Of a stretch of 64,000 bases of DNA, positions 25,481 to 36,303 are shown piece by piece. The stretch lies in contig OZ231127.1 in NCBI GenBank assembly GCA_965153355.1, positions 63,674,001-63,738,000 on the forward strand, written 5' to 3'. Positions within the stretch are counted from its first letter, which is position 1, and every line of letters starts with the position of its first letter. The stretch is from Flaccisagitta enflata (lineage: Eukaryota; Chaetognatha; Sagittoidea; Aphragmophora). The position numbers and the translations under genes are program-made. A model generated the notes under the pieces. The model did not search any database. It was not told where the DNA came from and saw nothing but the letters and a program-made list of their open reading frames with translations.

Positions 25481-26325
25481 AAAGCTTTAGGTTCTTCTTT
25501 CAAACAGTGAGAAAATAGGGGGCCCTCTTTCTACTGCTCTTATTGCTCCCATCGTACTGTATCTATTTCTTTAACCTTTTTCATAAAAGGCGCCATTTTC
25601 GAGTGGTACTTCACCGTTGGTACATTTCAGATAGACAATGGTTTGGAACATTTTTGAATCACTTCCCATGCCTGTATTCACAACTCAGTTACATGTGCTT
25701 TTTTGAAAAAAAGCGACCTCTCACGTCTGTAAAATATCATCTCTGTCCGTCTGTCCGTCCGTCGGTTTATCATTCACTCTCTAAATTGAAATCGCCCAAA
25801 AAGGTCACTTTCACCATTTTTTAGTCAGGTTACCACTTTTTCACTTGCGGCATCTCTATCTCTTTGTACACATTCATTCAACAAAAACAAAAACAAAAAC
25901 AACAATAACAACCTGGTATTCAGCCTTGCAAGTTACTTGCCAGTGTTTTTCAGCGTGAATAAAGGCATTAAAAAGTAAAAAATGACGCCGAAAGGAAATT
26001 TTACACTCATCACTTTCCACTTTATTTTCTTTCCTCAAAAATTCTGAATTTGCCTCGAACAACCCCCCCCCCCTTTCTCCTTGAATTGCGCATTTCAAAT
26101 TCGGCGTGAAAAAGAATCTGCTGGAATTGAAGTTGAAAACAAACGAGATGGAAGAAATGACGTTTTCATGCGTTCTCAGTCTTATGAACGGCATTTCAAA
26201 CATCTCTAATCCATCTATTTGTCATTCCCTCTGTTTGTTTTTCCATCAGTCCCCCCTCTCACTCCGTCCTTTCCAATTCAAAGCAACTAGCAACACATCT
26301 GATTGAGAGGTGAATTTTAACTGAC

Positions 26326-26558
26326 CTGAAAACTGTCTGTCAGTTTTATTTCATCAATATCTTGATCCACGCCGATGCGGCCACCGACATTGTTGTGGTA
26401 GCCGTCGTCATTGCTAATACCGCCGCCTCCTCCTCCTCCACCGCCGCCGCCGCCACCACCACCACGTTTGTTGTTGTTGTCCTTTTTCATGCGTGGTTCG
26501 CTGCGACCCAAAATTTGTTGACAATGCCGCAAAGACGCGTAAATGTTCTCTTCCTCTC
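26326..26558 (-). CDS. Dscam: Dscam cytoplasmic exon 2 (poly-Gly)
   Basis: Encodes GEEENIYASLRHCQQILGRS, a short basic stretch, 15 consecutive glycines, then GYHNNVGGRIGVDQDIDEIK and ends DSFQ. Acceptor ACTAAACCATCAG has a branch-point-like CTTACTAAAC; donor CAG|GTCAGT. Phase 1 to 0. A copy of its 5' end and acceptor lies at 29414-29482. Confidence 0.8.
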
Positions 26559-26574
26559 CTGATGGTTTAGTAAG

Positions 26575-26575
<1 letters not shown>

Positions 26576-26616
<41 letters not shown>
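26576..26616. repeat. (GA)n beside cytoplasmic exon 2
   Basis: A short GA tract immediately upstream, in gene sense, of the 26558 acceptor region. Confidence 0.9.
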
Positions 26617-26618
<2 letters not shown>

Positions 26619-27114
26619 TGATGTGTGCAAGTGGTAAGACTCAGTCTTATAAGAGGAGGATTTTGCTTTTCAAAACAATCCAGAAATGATTGAACATGTG
26701 ACGCCGAGTTACAATATCTTCGCGGACGGGTGGGCAAGGGCATATAACCCCATTCCACACCCCTCTTTCACTCACACACAACTCTAATACCCAGTGTTTT
26801 CACACTTATGAACTTGACAATTAGATTCAACCGTCAAATGATGGTCATGGAAAATGTGCATGGTCACAACACTCACGTGGTCATATGGACAATTTTGGAT
26901 ACGTCACATGATTTCATCATAACATTCTCTCTCTGTAAGAAGTAAAGCTTTTGCCGAGAGCAATCTCATTTCCTGTCTGAATCTTCTCGTCGCAACAGAA
27001 TTACTATTTTGGTGGAATGTTATTTTGAGAAAAAAAAGTCAATTCGTCTACAGATAGTATTTACGCTCGTTTCCGAGAAGTTTAAAGCTAAAGGTTATGA
27101 GTTGTTTTGAATGA

Positions 27115-27165
27115 ATAGAAGAAAAAAGAAGAAAAGTAAAAAAAAAGAAAGACAGAAAGAAAGGA

Positions 27166-27225
<60 letters not shown>

Positions 27226-27229
27226 AATA

Positions 27230-27261
<32 letters not shown>

Positions 27262-27350
27262 AAAAAAGAAAGAAAACAGAGAAAGAAAAAAAAAGAAAGG
27301 AAGAAAAAGAGAAAGAATAAAAAAGAAAGTAAAAAAGAAAGAAAATAAGA
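27115..27350. repeat. (GAAA)n microsatellite
   Basis: Mostly perfect GAAA units with degenerate ends. Confidence 0.95.
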
Positions 27351-27359
27351 CGGAGAGAA

Positions 27360-28635
27360 AGTGAATCATTTTTTTTTCATGAATATTAATTTAATGATAA
27401 TACATTTGATAATTCATCTATAAAAGATCGCAATTTGAAAAGCATCATTTTGTTCCTTCTTACAGTCGATCACTCATTCATTCACTCATTCACACTCCCA
27501 CTTGTTTATTCCCATCTTCCAAAATATAAAAAAAAAGACCTGAAGCGTAGAAAAGCGTGAAAGGAATGTAATTAAAAAGGGAACCGCGTTGGTGAAAATA
27601 CTCTTTTATTTTTTGTAAGCCGCCGGTGGATATTTTTTTGAGGGCGGAGACGCGACGAAAACTCATCTAAATACTCCTCAGGCGTCTGTCAACTGCTACA
27701 GCTCCTTTTTCCCATCCATTGACTCGCTTATGATTCGACCCGAACCACTAGACCGACCTGCTAGGTACTGCTCATAACTATAGGTCCTATCTTTAATTCT
27801 TTACATGCTTCTTTGCCCAATCCATTGAAAAGCTAACAGTCCGACCCCGACCAGTCGACCAACCTGCTTGTTTCAGCTCAAAGTCTAATACCTTAGAACA
27901 TTTTCATAGCAATTGAATTGCTTTGACTCAAACCACATTTAAACTCGAAATATCTATCCCCGTGACCCTCCTAATCCTATGTCCCTATTTAATTCCACCC
28001 CGGCATCCTCGAGCTTCTTTACCCGAGCTTCTTTATCGCCAACTACATCAATTCTAATCAGTACTGTATCACGGTCCACTCATATCATCAAGAGAATCAG
28101 GAGAATCAAGAGAATCTGATAGTCATCGGTTGGCCCATTCGTGCGCCGTTGTCGGGTCTGTTTTTACATACGATATTCCCATTTTGCACGCCTTGGTAAC
28201 CTTGCCCCTTGTCCATCACTGCCCCGGCCCAAAATCCACGCGTAAGACAGTATTCTATCCGGCCTTGTCATCTACTTAATTCGAATTGCATGAAATAGAT
28301 TGCCAACTATGAATTGATAAATATGAGACTTTGTTCCGCTCACTTTTCATTTTGCTTTTACAATGACGAGGGAAGGAAGATAATGTAAGTTGGCATCGCC
28401 TTCGGCCTTTGAGGCAATCCAATACAAGCGTTAACTACAGAAAGCCCTCCAGCACTAAGAAACGATGTCATTCTCGATTGATTTGAATGGTCACAGATGC
28501 GTCAGATATGTGGTCCATAATTCCATCGCTGCAGTGTCTTGGTCAGGGTTGCGTTGAGTATTCAATTAACATTTTGGCATCTTGATGAGAAAGAGTTTGA
28601 CTATTTTGTTATGAAATTTAAGCAAACAAGTAAGC
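27360..28635. other. Intron sequence, element remnant
   Basis: Mostly unique. CTATCCGGCCTTGTC near 28255 is a remnant of a family A end; otherwise nothing was found. Confidence 0.5.
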
Positions 28636-28796
28636 TTTTTAGTCGCGGGCACACGAATCTACACCTTACCGTGTCAGTCGGTCGGTCCGTCCTTCCGTCC
28701 GTCCATCCGATGTATTTCTAAACTTGCAAGCGTTTTTTGCATTACTGCTCCTGCCCAACCGTCCACGACTGGATTGCCGTGTATCCGGCCTTGTTT
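28636..28796 (-). mobile_element. Hairpin-ended element, family A
   Basis: TTTTTAGTCGCGGGCACACGA end, GTCC repeats, and GTATCCGGCCTTGTT at the other end. Confidence 0.75.
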
Positions 28797-29376
28797 TCCT
28801 TATAGCCAGTTTGACCATTTTCTTCGTTTTTTCTGACTATTTGAATGTTCTTCTCTTCTTCTATCTCCTTTTAACTCTTTTCTCCCTTTCTTTCTCCCAT
28901 CTGTTGTTCATTTGTTTTTCGCTCTTTAGTCCTATGATTAATGGTGCGGAAATAAGGTTTCTTACTCCAACCAAGCACCAAAACACTCCAAGTCCAATCC
29001 TCGGAGGAACAAGTTCATGAGTTGGATTCATGTGCCGGTGAATGGAAGAGCAAAAGAGGCAAAAAGATGAGCCAGAAAACACAACGAAATAGAAAATCGT
29101 GGTTCCCGGATTTGCTACTTGGTAGAAAAAGAACTCAACGCATATGACATGTTAAGTGGAACAATATCGCTCACTTTTGCCCAACGGGAACTATGGAAAA
29201 GGGTTTTTTTGATAACTAGGTTTTCATTATCATTGACACTAAAGCAGAAACCAATACAATGGAGTTTTACTCTTTCGAGCCAACTCGTGATTGGTCAACT
29301 CAAAGATGGTAGGTAAAACATAACAATCAAAGTTTGAAAGTGTGCATAAATGGCCCATACTAAAGGAACATCGTCC

Positions 29377-29404
29377 TTTTTAGTCACGGATTCGCGACAC
29401 TTTA
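29377..29404 (-). mobile_element. Family A 3' hairpin fragment
   Basis: TTTTTAGTCACGGATTCGCG only; the rest of the element is absent. A copied exon end begins about 10 bp further on. Confidence 0.55.
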
Positions 29405-29413
29405 CATTGAGAG

Positions 29414-29600
<187 letters not shown>

Positions 29601-29609
29601 GAATCCTCC

Positions 29610-30555
29610 TTTGCCCCTCCATGGCCTCCCCACCCACCCTGTAAAAAAAAGACATTTCCTTACGGTCCGTTTCTTTCCTGCTGGGTTAAGTAACTTGAGT
29701 TAACCAAGCGGTCACGGGTAACAATTGTGCATGACATCAAGCTGAATTGCTTCAGGATTGCCTGCCACTCACCCCATCCCCTGGCTCAAGCCGTGGCGCG
29801 GTCCACGTTCGTGGACCGATCAAAATCTAATATCATAAGCGGAAACAAAACTTGTCAAATACACTTTTTATAAAAGAAAATTCTAAGAATTCACAGAAAG
29901 CAACAAAATTATTCGTTTTTCTTGGACATAAAATGATGATGGATTTTACGCAACATTATCCCTTCTCTCGTCATTCATTGATGGATTACCACTAAATTCT
30001 ACTAAACTACCGAAACCGAATCTTTGGCACAATTAACGTAACTAAACGAAAGTGGTAGCGAGAAAAATATTCTTAAACATAGTTTTACACTGCAATATGC
30101 AAATCAGCAATTTTGATCAAATAGTCAATTACGATAACTTGAGTAATTGAGTGACACAATTTTCCGCCATGATTCATGGCATGAATTCATTAGACGATGG
30201 AAAGTGGAAGGGAACAACAGAGGCGTCAGCTGACCTCCCTGCTTTTGAGTTTTGTAGCAAAAAGCTCAAATAGTTGTTAAAGTCGAACTCAACGGGAAAG
30301 TAATTTAAAAACATCATGGAAACGACGGCCAAAATAAGGCAGGCTGATCAATAGACAGATTGACTGAAGGAAAGACATGATAAAAGTAAGAGAAAAATGG
30401 GAAAAAAAAACAGTCTCTGAGTATCTGAAAAGTGCCAAAGACATTTTCTTTCGTGTGAATTGTGAAAGCAGCAGATCGCCTTTGATTAAAAACCTGTCAT
30501 CAACAAGTCTTTCTCGCTTTGCTCTTTTCACGCTTGCTGCCCCCAATGTCAAAGG
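29610..30555. other. Intron sequence, nothing recognised
   Basis: Unique AT-rich sequence without recognisable coding. Confidence 0.5.
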
Positions 30556-30559
30556 AGAG

Positions 30560-30854
30560 AAGAAGAGGAAGAAGATGGAGAAGAAAAAGAAGCAGAAAAA
30601 GAAAAAGAAAAAGAAAAAGAAAAAGAAGAAGAAGAAGAAGAAGAAGAAGAAGAAGAAGAAGAAGAAGAAGAAGAAGAAGAAGAAGAAGAAGGAGAAGAAG
30701 GAGAAGAAGAAGAGGAAGAAGAGGAAGAAGAGGAAGAAGAGGAAGAAGAAGAAAGAGAAAAAGGAAAAAGAAAAGGAAGAAGAAGAAGAAGAAGAAGAAG
30801 AAGAAGAAAAAGAAAAAGAAAAAGAAAAAGAAAAAGAAAAAGAAAAAGAAAAAG
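30560..30854. repeat. AAG / AAAAAG purine tract
   Basis: Mixed AAG and GAAAAA units; the long Lys- or Arg-rich frames here are artefacts. Confidence 0.95.
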
Positions 30855-31253
30855 AACAAGGCCAAGTAGGCCAACGATACGTCCTCTTTGAATGATCGTT
30901 TTTTATGAATGAAAGTTTTTTTTCATGAATGTCATTAGTGAATGAATTAATGATTGAATGAATGAATTACTTGATGTATGCTTCTTTTACGGGGGTAGAA
31001 CCACTTTTCTGTTGAAAAAATGCTTGATTTTGATGTTTTTAATGAATGCGTTACCGACCGACCAACCAACCAACCAACCAACCGACCAACGGACACAGCC
31101 CATTATAGAGATGCGAGGACGCATCTAAAAATGCTTGATTTTAATGTTTTTAATGAATGCATTACCTACCGACCAACCGACCGACCAACCAACCAACCAA
31201 CCGACCGACCAACGGACACAGCCTATCATAGAGATGCGAGGACGCATTTAAAA
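30855..31253 (+). mobile_element. Hairpin-ended element, family B, 3' module doubled
   Basis: AACAAGGCCAAGTAGGCC start, hairpin AGATGCGAGGACGCATCT at ~31112-31130, then a second copy of the last ~120 bp with a slightly mutated hairpin. Confidence 0.75.
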
Positions 31254-31657
31254 AGAGAAAGAAAAAGAAGAAAAAGAAAGAGAAGAAGAAGAAGGAAGAA
31301 GACGAAGACGAAGAAGAAGAAGAAGAAGAAGAAGAAGAAGAAGAAGAAGAAGAAGAAGAAGAAGAAGAAGAAGAAGAAGAAGAAGAAGAAGACAAAGGAA
31401 AAGAAAAAGAAAAGGAAAAAGAAAAAGAAAAAGAAAGGAAAAGGAAAAGGAAAAGGAAAAGGAAAAGGAAAAGGAAAAGGAAAAAGAAAAAGAAGGAGCA
31501 GAAGGAGAAGAAAAAGACAACGAAAAAGAAAAAGAAAAAGAAAAGGATGAAGAAGAAAAGAAAGAACAAGAACAAGAAAAGAAAAAGAAAAAGAAAAAGA
31601 AAAAGAAAAAGAAAAAGAAAAAGAAAAAGAAAAAGAAAAAGAAAAAGAAAAAAAAAG
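31254..31657. repeat. AAG / AAAAGG / AAAAAG purine tract
   Basis: Lies between two hairpin-ended elements; same composition as the tract at 30.6 kb. Confidence 0.95.
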
Positions 31658-31785
31658 AACAAGGCCAAGTAGGCCAATAGGGTGCGACGTGTGGATCGTC
31701 GATCGAATGCGTTACCCGACCAACAGACAGACCGACAGACCGACGGACACAGCCAGCTATAGAGGTGCTTTGTCGCACCTAAAAA
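31658..31785 (+). mobile_element. Hairpin-ended element, variant stem
   Basis: 5' end AACAAGGCCAAGTAGGCC with subterminal GGTGCGACG; 3' hairpin AGGTGCTTTGTCGCACCT. The stem differs from families A and B, and the 5' motif has changed with it. Confidence 0.78.
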
Positions 31786-31959
31786 GTAAAATAAAAAGAA
31801 AAGGAAAAAGAAAAAGAAATAAAGATGAAGATGAAAGAAAAAGAAAAAGAAAATGAAAAAGGCTGGTGGTAACAAAGATGAGGATGATAATGATGATTGT
31901 GCTGACTTTGATGATCATCATCATGATCATGACGATGATCAAGATAATGAATGTCTTAC

Positions 31960-32052
31960 CTCCATCAATGCTCGAAGATTGATTGTTTATTTTGATGGAA
32001 TAATCCATGCCATAGTTTTGTAAGTGGGCAGAATTGTTTGGAACATCGCAAC
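31960..32052 (-). CDS. Dscam: Dscam cytoplasmic exon 1
   Basis: A 93-bp exon encoding GCDVPNNSAHLQNYGMDYSI then KINNQSSSIDG. Acceptor TTTCCTTTAAAAG, donor GGAG|GTAAGA. Phase 1 to 1 fits both neighbours. No homology is recognised; it is supported by splice sites, phase and non-repetitive composition within a microsatellite-rich intron. Confidence 0.72.
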
Positions 32053-32444
32053 CTTTTAAAGGAAAAGAGCAGTGTGGTGGGTTGTTGTCCTGATTTCACT
32101 CTATCGATAGAAACTTCGCTACATACAAACTTTTCTATGCAAATAAAATCTTAGTACCTGCCAACTAATGATGTCAGATGGAGACAAAGGCGCTTAACAA
32201 ACCATAATTCGCGTAGCGTCGTCACATCTTATTTCTGAGTACAGTTGTTCATATCTCTTTATTCTTAGTAGTTCTTACCTCTTCTGCTTTGAGCCGAAGG
32301 AGAGTTTTCGTCGTTTGCTCTTTTGTTCAAAAACGCTTCGGATGTGCAAGACCCGATTAACGAAGTTTCCATCGAGACGTCACGAGGGGGCATCGCATTC
32401 TTCTCTGTAGGACGGAAGAAAACAAAAGAGTTGATTGTGAAAAA

Positions 32445-32719
32445 AACAAGCCCGACCGGGCAACGATGCGTCCGGGCTGTGTTTCAGCGTGTATTGATCA
32501 TGTGACATATATGTTTGTACAGACAGATGGACGAACAGACAGGTGGAAAGACTCACAAAATATGATGGTTGATCATTTGTTTCAGTATAGGATATCACCG
32601 TGGCCAAAAACAGCCGAGAAACACGGTTTTCGCACAGGCGTGACGAACGGACGGACGGATGGACCGACGGACGGACAGACCTCTTATAGAGATGCGTTCC
32701 TGACGGACGCATCTAAAAA
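32445..32719 (+). mobile_element. Hairpin-ended element, family C
   Basis: AACAAGCCCGACCGGGC 5' end with GATGCGTCCGG; GGAC repeats, CTCTTATAGAG and a 3' hairpin with arms AGATGCGT/ACGCATCT, then AAAAAA. Confidence 0.78.
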
Positions 32720-32905
32720 ACCAATTTGTAGCCAACTGTTTCTACGGGAAAGGCCGGCGCGGCACAAGTTTGACAGGTGGAACACTATCGAGGCAGCGAT
32801 GTATGGCAAGGGACTTCAGGGACATCACGTGACGTCCCTGCTGTCGGGCTTGAAAGTTTGTCGGGCTTGAAAATGAGTTGTGAAAAAAATTTTGAAGAAA
32901 GGGAG

Positions 32906-32915
<10 letters not shown>

Positions 32916-32965
<50 letters not shown>

Positions 32966-33012
32966 GCTAACAGACAGACAGACAGACATGCTTACAGACA
33001 GACAGACAGACA
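32916..33012. repeat. (GA)n and (CAGA)n tracts
   Basis: ~22 GA units, then CAGACAGA units. Confidence 0.93.
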
Positions 33013-33294
33013 GAGGAATACAACAGAATCAAATTTATTGAATCAAATCCTATGGTAGGCAAAGAAGTGTGTTAAACTTTACGACGGTTCACAACCAAGA
33101 TTTTTGGTTCGTACTGTAGGAAGCATGATGTCAGCTGGTATTTCAAATTTCAGGACAATGGCATCAATAGTTTAGAAGTTACGGCCTTTTTCATACTTAA
33201 AAAGTAAAAGTGAAAACTGACATTCTTTTTTTCAGTTTTTTCTTTGAACTTGCCCCCAATCAATTTTTCAAAATTTTTTGAAAAAAGTAAGGTT

Positions 33295-33680
33295 ACAGGA
33301 TTTTGGATCTAGGCGAATTAAACAATTTCCTATCAATTGCACCCCACTTTTGAAAACCATTTTCAAAAAAATATTTTTTTTTAATCTTCTTTTCAAAGTC
33401 CCTGATGCGCGACACAAAAATTTTCTTAGTTTTTTGAAGAAAAAAAAAAATAAAAAAACAAGAGTTTGGATCTAGGCAAATCAAACAATTTCCTATTGAT
33501 AGCACCCCACTTTTGAAAACCATTTTTGAAAAAAAAATATTTTGTAATTTTTTTTTTTAAGTTCCTGACGCACAACACAAAAATTTTTTAAGTTTTTTAA
33601 AAAAAGTGAAAATACAAGATTTTGGATCTAGGCAAATCAAACAATTTCCTATTGATTGCACCCCACTTTTTTTTCAAAAA
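33295..33680. repeat. ~160-bp tandem repeat, three copies
   Basis: TTTGGATCTAGGC…CAATTTCCTAT…GCACCCCACTTTT recurs at 33305, 33468 and 33624 (periods 163 and 156). Confidence 0.85.
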
Positions 33681-34381
33681 AAAATCTCAATAAGGGCTTT
33701 TTGGGGGCCCTTAAGAGCCCCTAAGAAGAAAATGTTTAGTTAAAGCCAACGGCGAGAGAAACCGAATCTCCGTCGAACAAAACCAAGAACGCCTAGATCA
33801 GTGGTGATTTGCGCCTTCAATTACTTGCAACACTTCAGGGGGCGAGTTTTTTTCAAAACAAGAAGCGCTTTCAGCCCTACCTATGGGGGAAATATCAAAA
33901 AAGTTGGCAGCGCAAAATGAGGCAAGGGCTTGAAAGATATGTGTTGATGATTAGTATGCTATGCCCCTACCTGCTAAACAGTTTTTCTAGATACGTCTTT
34001 AGCACAATACACTCAATTGCATGAATCAATTACAAACAGATCTATTTGTTAAAGAAATAACCATCTAGATGAGAATTATTCTTTTATTAATTATTTTTTG
34101 TCTAAAATTGGCTTAGAAAGCATAAGAATAATACCAAACCAATTAAAAGGCCGTCGTGCTTAGATTTGCTGTCGTGCTTGGAATTGGCTGTGAAGTCCCT
34201 AGGCTCCAAGCTGCCATACATCGCTGTATCGAGGCATCCCCTAATTGATGCTTCACTCCACGCTACTTCCCTCCAAGCCAAGACACACAACTTCCGAGCC
34301 AAGAAACTTGACACAGCCTCCTTAGAGTGACCGGTAGACCGCTAATCTAATATTGATACATAATATGTACATAAAACTTAC

Positions 34382-34606
34382 CCGAATAAGCGTAGTTTTC
34401 GTATCTTTTCCTTTCCGCTTTCCTCCTGCAGTAGAGGGCGAAAGCGACGACGAGAACGAGAATGAGGATCGCGGCTCCGAACAGCGGAATCATGACTCTG
34501 ACGTCCTGATGCGCGGGAGTCGACGCGGCCTTGGAACTTCCTTGCTCCACTTTGCTGTTGACGGCGTTCAGACTCGTGGCCGATTTGGGCAAAGGAGTCA
34601 CAGTTC
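34382..34606 (-). CDS. Dscam: Dscam exon: juxtamembrane stalk and transmembrane helix
   Basis: A 225-bp exon. A Ser/Ala-rich stalk is followed by one hydrophobic helix (LFGAAILILVLVVAFALY), then CRRKAERKRYENYAYS. The basic stop-transfer cluster marks the cytoplasmic side. Acceptor AACTCTCAG, donor TCGG|GTAAGT; phase 1 to 1. Confidence 0.95.
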
Positions 34607-34822
34607 CTGAGAGTTGTAATGAGAGATGATAAAATGACCGTAGATCAATTAAACGGCTCATTGGTCGACTCGGGTTTCAGGATGGTTGAAGTGACCTCAG
34701 GGTGAGATAAGGACAGTACTTATGCGCAAATGATCGGGCGAGATGATGAGTTGCTCCCGGAGTGGAATTGGCCTCTATTACTGAGTGACGACTGACGACA
34801 TTGTTTAGCGTCCAAAACTTAC

Positions 34823-34943
34823 CTCCCAACGGCGTTAACGTTGCCACGTTGATGACCATTTTGGTGGCGCCCGCGTCGTTTGAGGCGGTCATTTCGAAGA
34901 CGTACCACGTGCCAGCCTTCAAATCCCGAATGCGAACCTCATG
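34823..34943 (-). CDS. Dscam: Dscam exon: C-terminal half of FNIII 6
   Basis: Encodes HEVRIRDLKAGTWYVFEMTA and SNDAGATKMVINVATLTPLG, matching the L-x-P/A-x-TWY…A-x-N-x-AG pattern of Dscam FN6. Acceptor CCCTTTTTAG, donor GGAG|GTAAGT; phase 0 to 1. Confidence 0.94.
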
Positions 34944-35049
34944 CTAAAAGGGGAAAGTAGCAATACGTCTATCAGTCTGGTAGCAAATGGGCAGACGAAT
35001 TGAATCCCGCTAAGAGTAAGAGGTTCGGAACTTGTTGTTACCACCAGCT

Positions 35050-35158
35050 GTGTCTATTTAGTAGTCGGTTGGTTGCGATCGGTTGTTTGGTTGGTTGGTC
35101 GGTCACACAAACATTTGATGATCCATATGGCGCACTTATTGGCCAACTCGGGCTTGTT
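35050..35158 (-). mobile_element. Hairpin-ended element, 3' hairpin lost
   Basis: GGTT/GGTC repeats and a CCAACTCGGGCTTGTT end are present, but no terminal stem-loop is found. Confidence 0.5.
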
Positions 35159-35282
35159 TTTATGGTTTCATACTTTCTCTCTATGAACGTCTCGTATCCC
35201 CACATGACGCAACTGTTCGAGTTCTCTTGGCCTTGTTTCATTCTATGAATACACAGTTACACACTACTCAGGTAGGTCTCAC

Positions 35283-35458
35283 CTCGGGTGGTTTCTGGTT
35301 GTTAATTGCGGTGTTCCAATCGACGTGAAAGAATTGTTTATATCTAACGAGAAAGGCTTTGATGTAACAACCGCCCGACTCCCAAGAGTCCAAATCCAGG
35401 ATCACGTCTGATTGGTTGGAAAACTTCAAAGCTCCTTCCCTGTTGGGAGCCACAGGGG
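35283..35458 (-). CDS. Dscam: Dscam exon: N-terminal half of FNIII 6
   Basis: Encodes APVAPNREGALKFSNQSDVI, then SWESGGCYIKAFLVRYKQF and ends QKPPE. The GGCxIxxFLVRYK string is typical of Dscam FN6. Phase 1 to 0. Confidence 0.94.
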
Positions 35459-35599
35459 CTGGAGTTTAAAAGAGGGGGGGGGAGAATTCGGTAATAGATT
35501 TACATATAAATCTGATTTCCTTCTGTATTCGAATTTCATTTTTTAAAGAAATGTTTCATTTATGTCTGACATGATGTTTCAGGCATGAAACGATGAAAG

Positions 35600-35602
<3 letters not shown>

Positions 35603-35693
<91 letters not shown>

Positions 35694-35695
35694 CC

Positions 35696-35780
<85 letters not shown>

Positions 35781-35783
35781 CGA
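35603..35783. repeat. (AAC)n microsatellite by the FN5 donor
   Basis: About 60 AAC units (TTG on the coding strand), ~20 bp inside the intron from the 35801 donor. Confidence 0.95.
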
Positions 35784-35800
35784 TAACAACAACTACATAC

Positions 35801-35986
35801 CAGCTCCTGTCGTCTTGGCGAAAAGCGATTTCCCGCTGTGTCCTCGCCCGACTGAGTTTTCCGCGACGATGTAGAATTCATATTCAGTGCCGCAAAAAAG
35901 ATTTTGGAGCAAATGATTCTTGATGGAAGGCTTTAAATCGATTTTGACCCATGCGTCGATCCCACGACGATAATGCAAAGTGTATC
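35801..35986 (-). CDS. Dscam: Dscam exon: C-terminal part of FNIII 5
   Basis: Encodes GYTLHYRRGIDAWVKIDLK, then FCGTEYEFYIVAENSVGRGH and KTTGA. The GYTLHY…CGTEYEFY pattern fits Dscam FN5. Acceptor CCCATCTCAG, donor GCTG|GTATGT; phase 1 to 1. The donor is followed within about 20 bp by a long (TTG)n tract on the coding strand. Confidence 0.94.
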
Positions 35987-36303
35987 CTGAGATGGGCACC
36001 AAAATAACAACATACTTGTCAATTTCGTGTGTGTTAATCAGAGGTGTCGATTTTGTTAGGTTGCCACGTAGCAAGGAAAATTCAGCAAGAGCTACCGCAG
36101 CTACCCAAAGTGCTCCATATATGTAACTATTATCAGCGAAATCTCGGTCTATGTCTCGGTTTCTTTGACAGAATTGCGCCACTGGCTACGACGCCAGAAC
36201 CAGCACATCCCCCGGAGCGTACCGCGACCGCAATAAGAAGTCCCCAGCATGTGAGGAGCCTGCAGAGGGCGGTGACACATGTCGCTGTCACCGGCGCAAG
36301 ATC

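Noticed and set aside
25874-26203. Minus-strand open frame of ~109 codons
   Set aside because: No recognisable domain, weak splice sites, and not needed for phase continuity.
30377-31875. Lys/Arg/Glu- or Phe/Ser-rich long frames
   Set aside because: Produced by AAG/AAAAAG purine tracts; no coding evidence.
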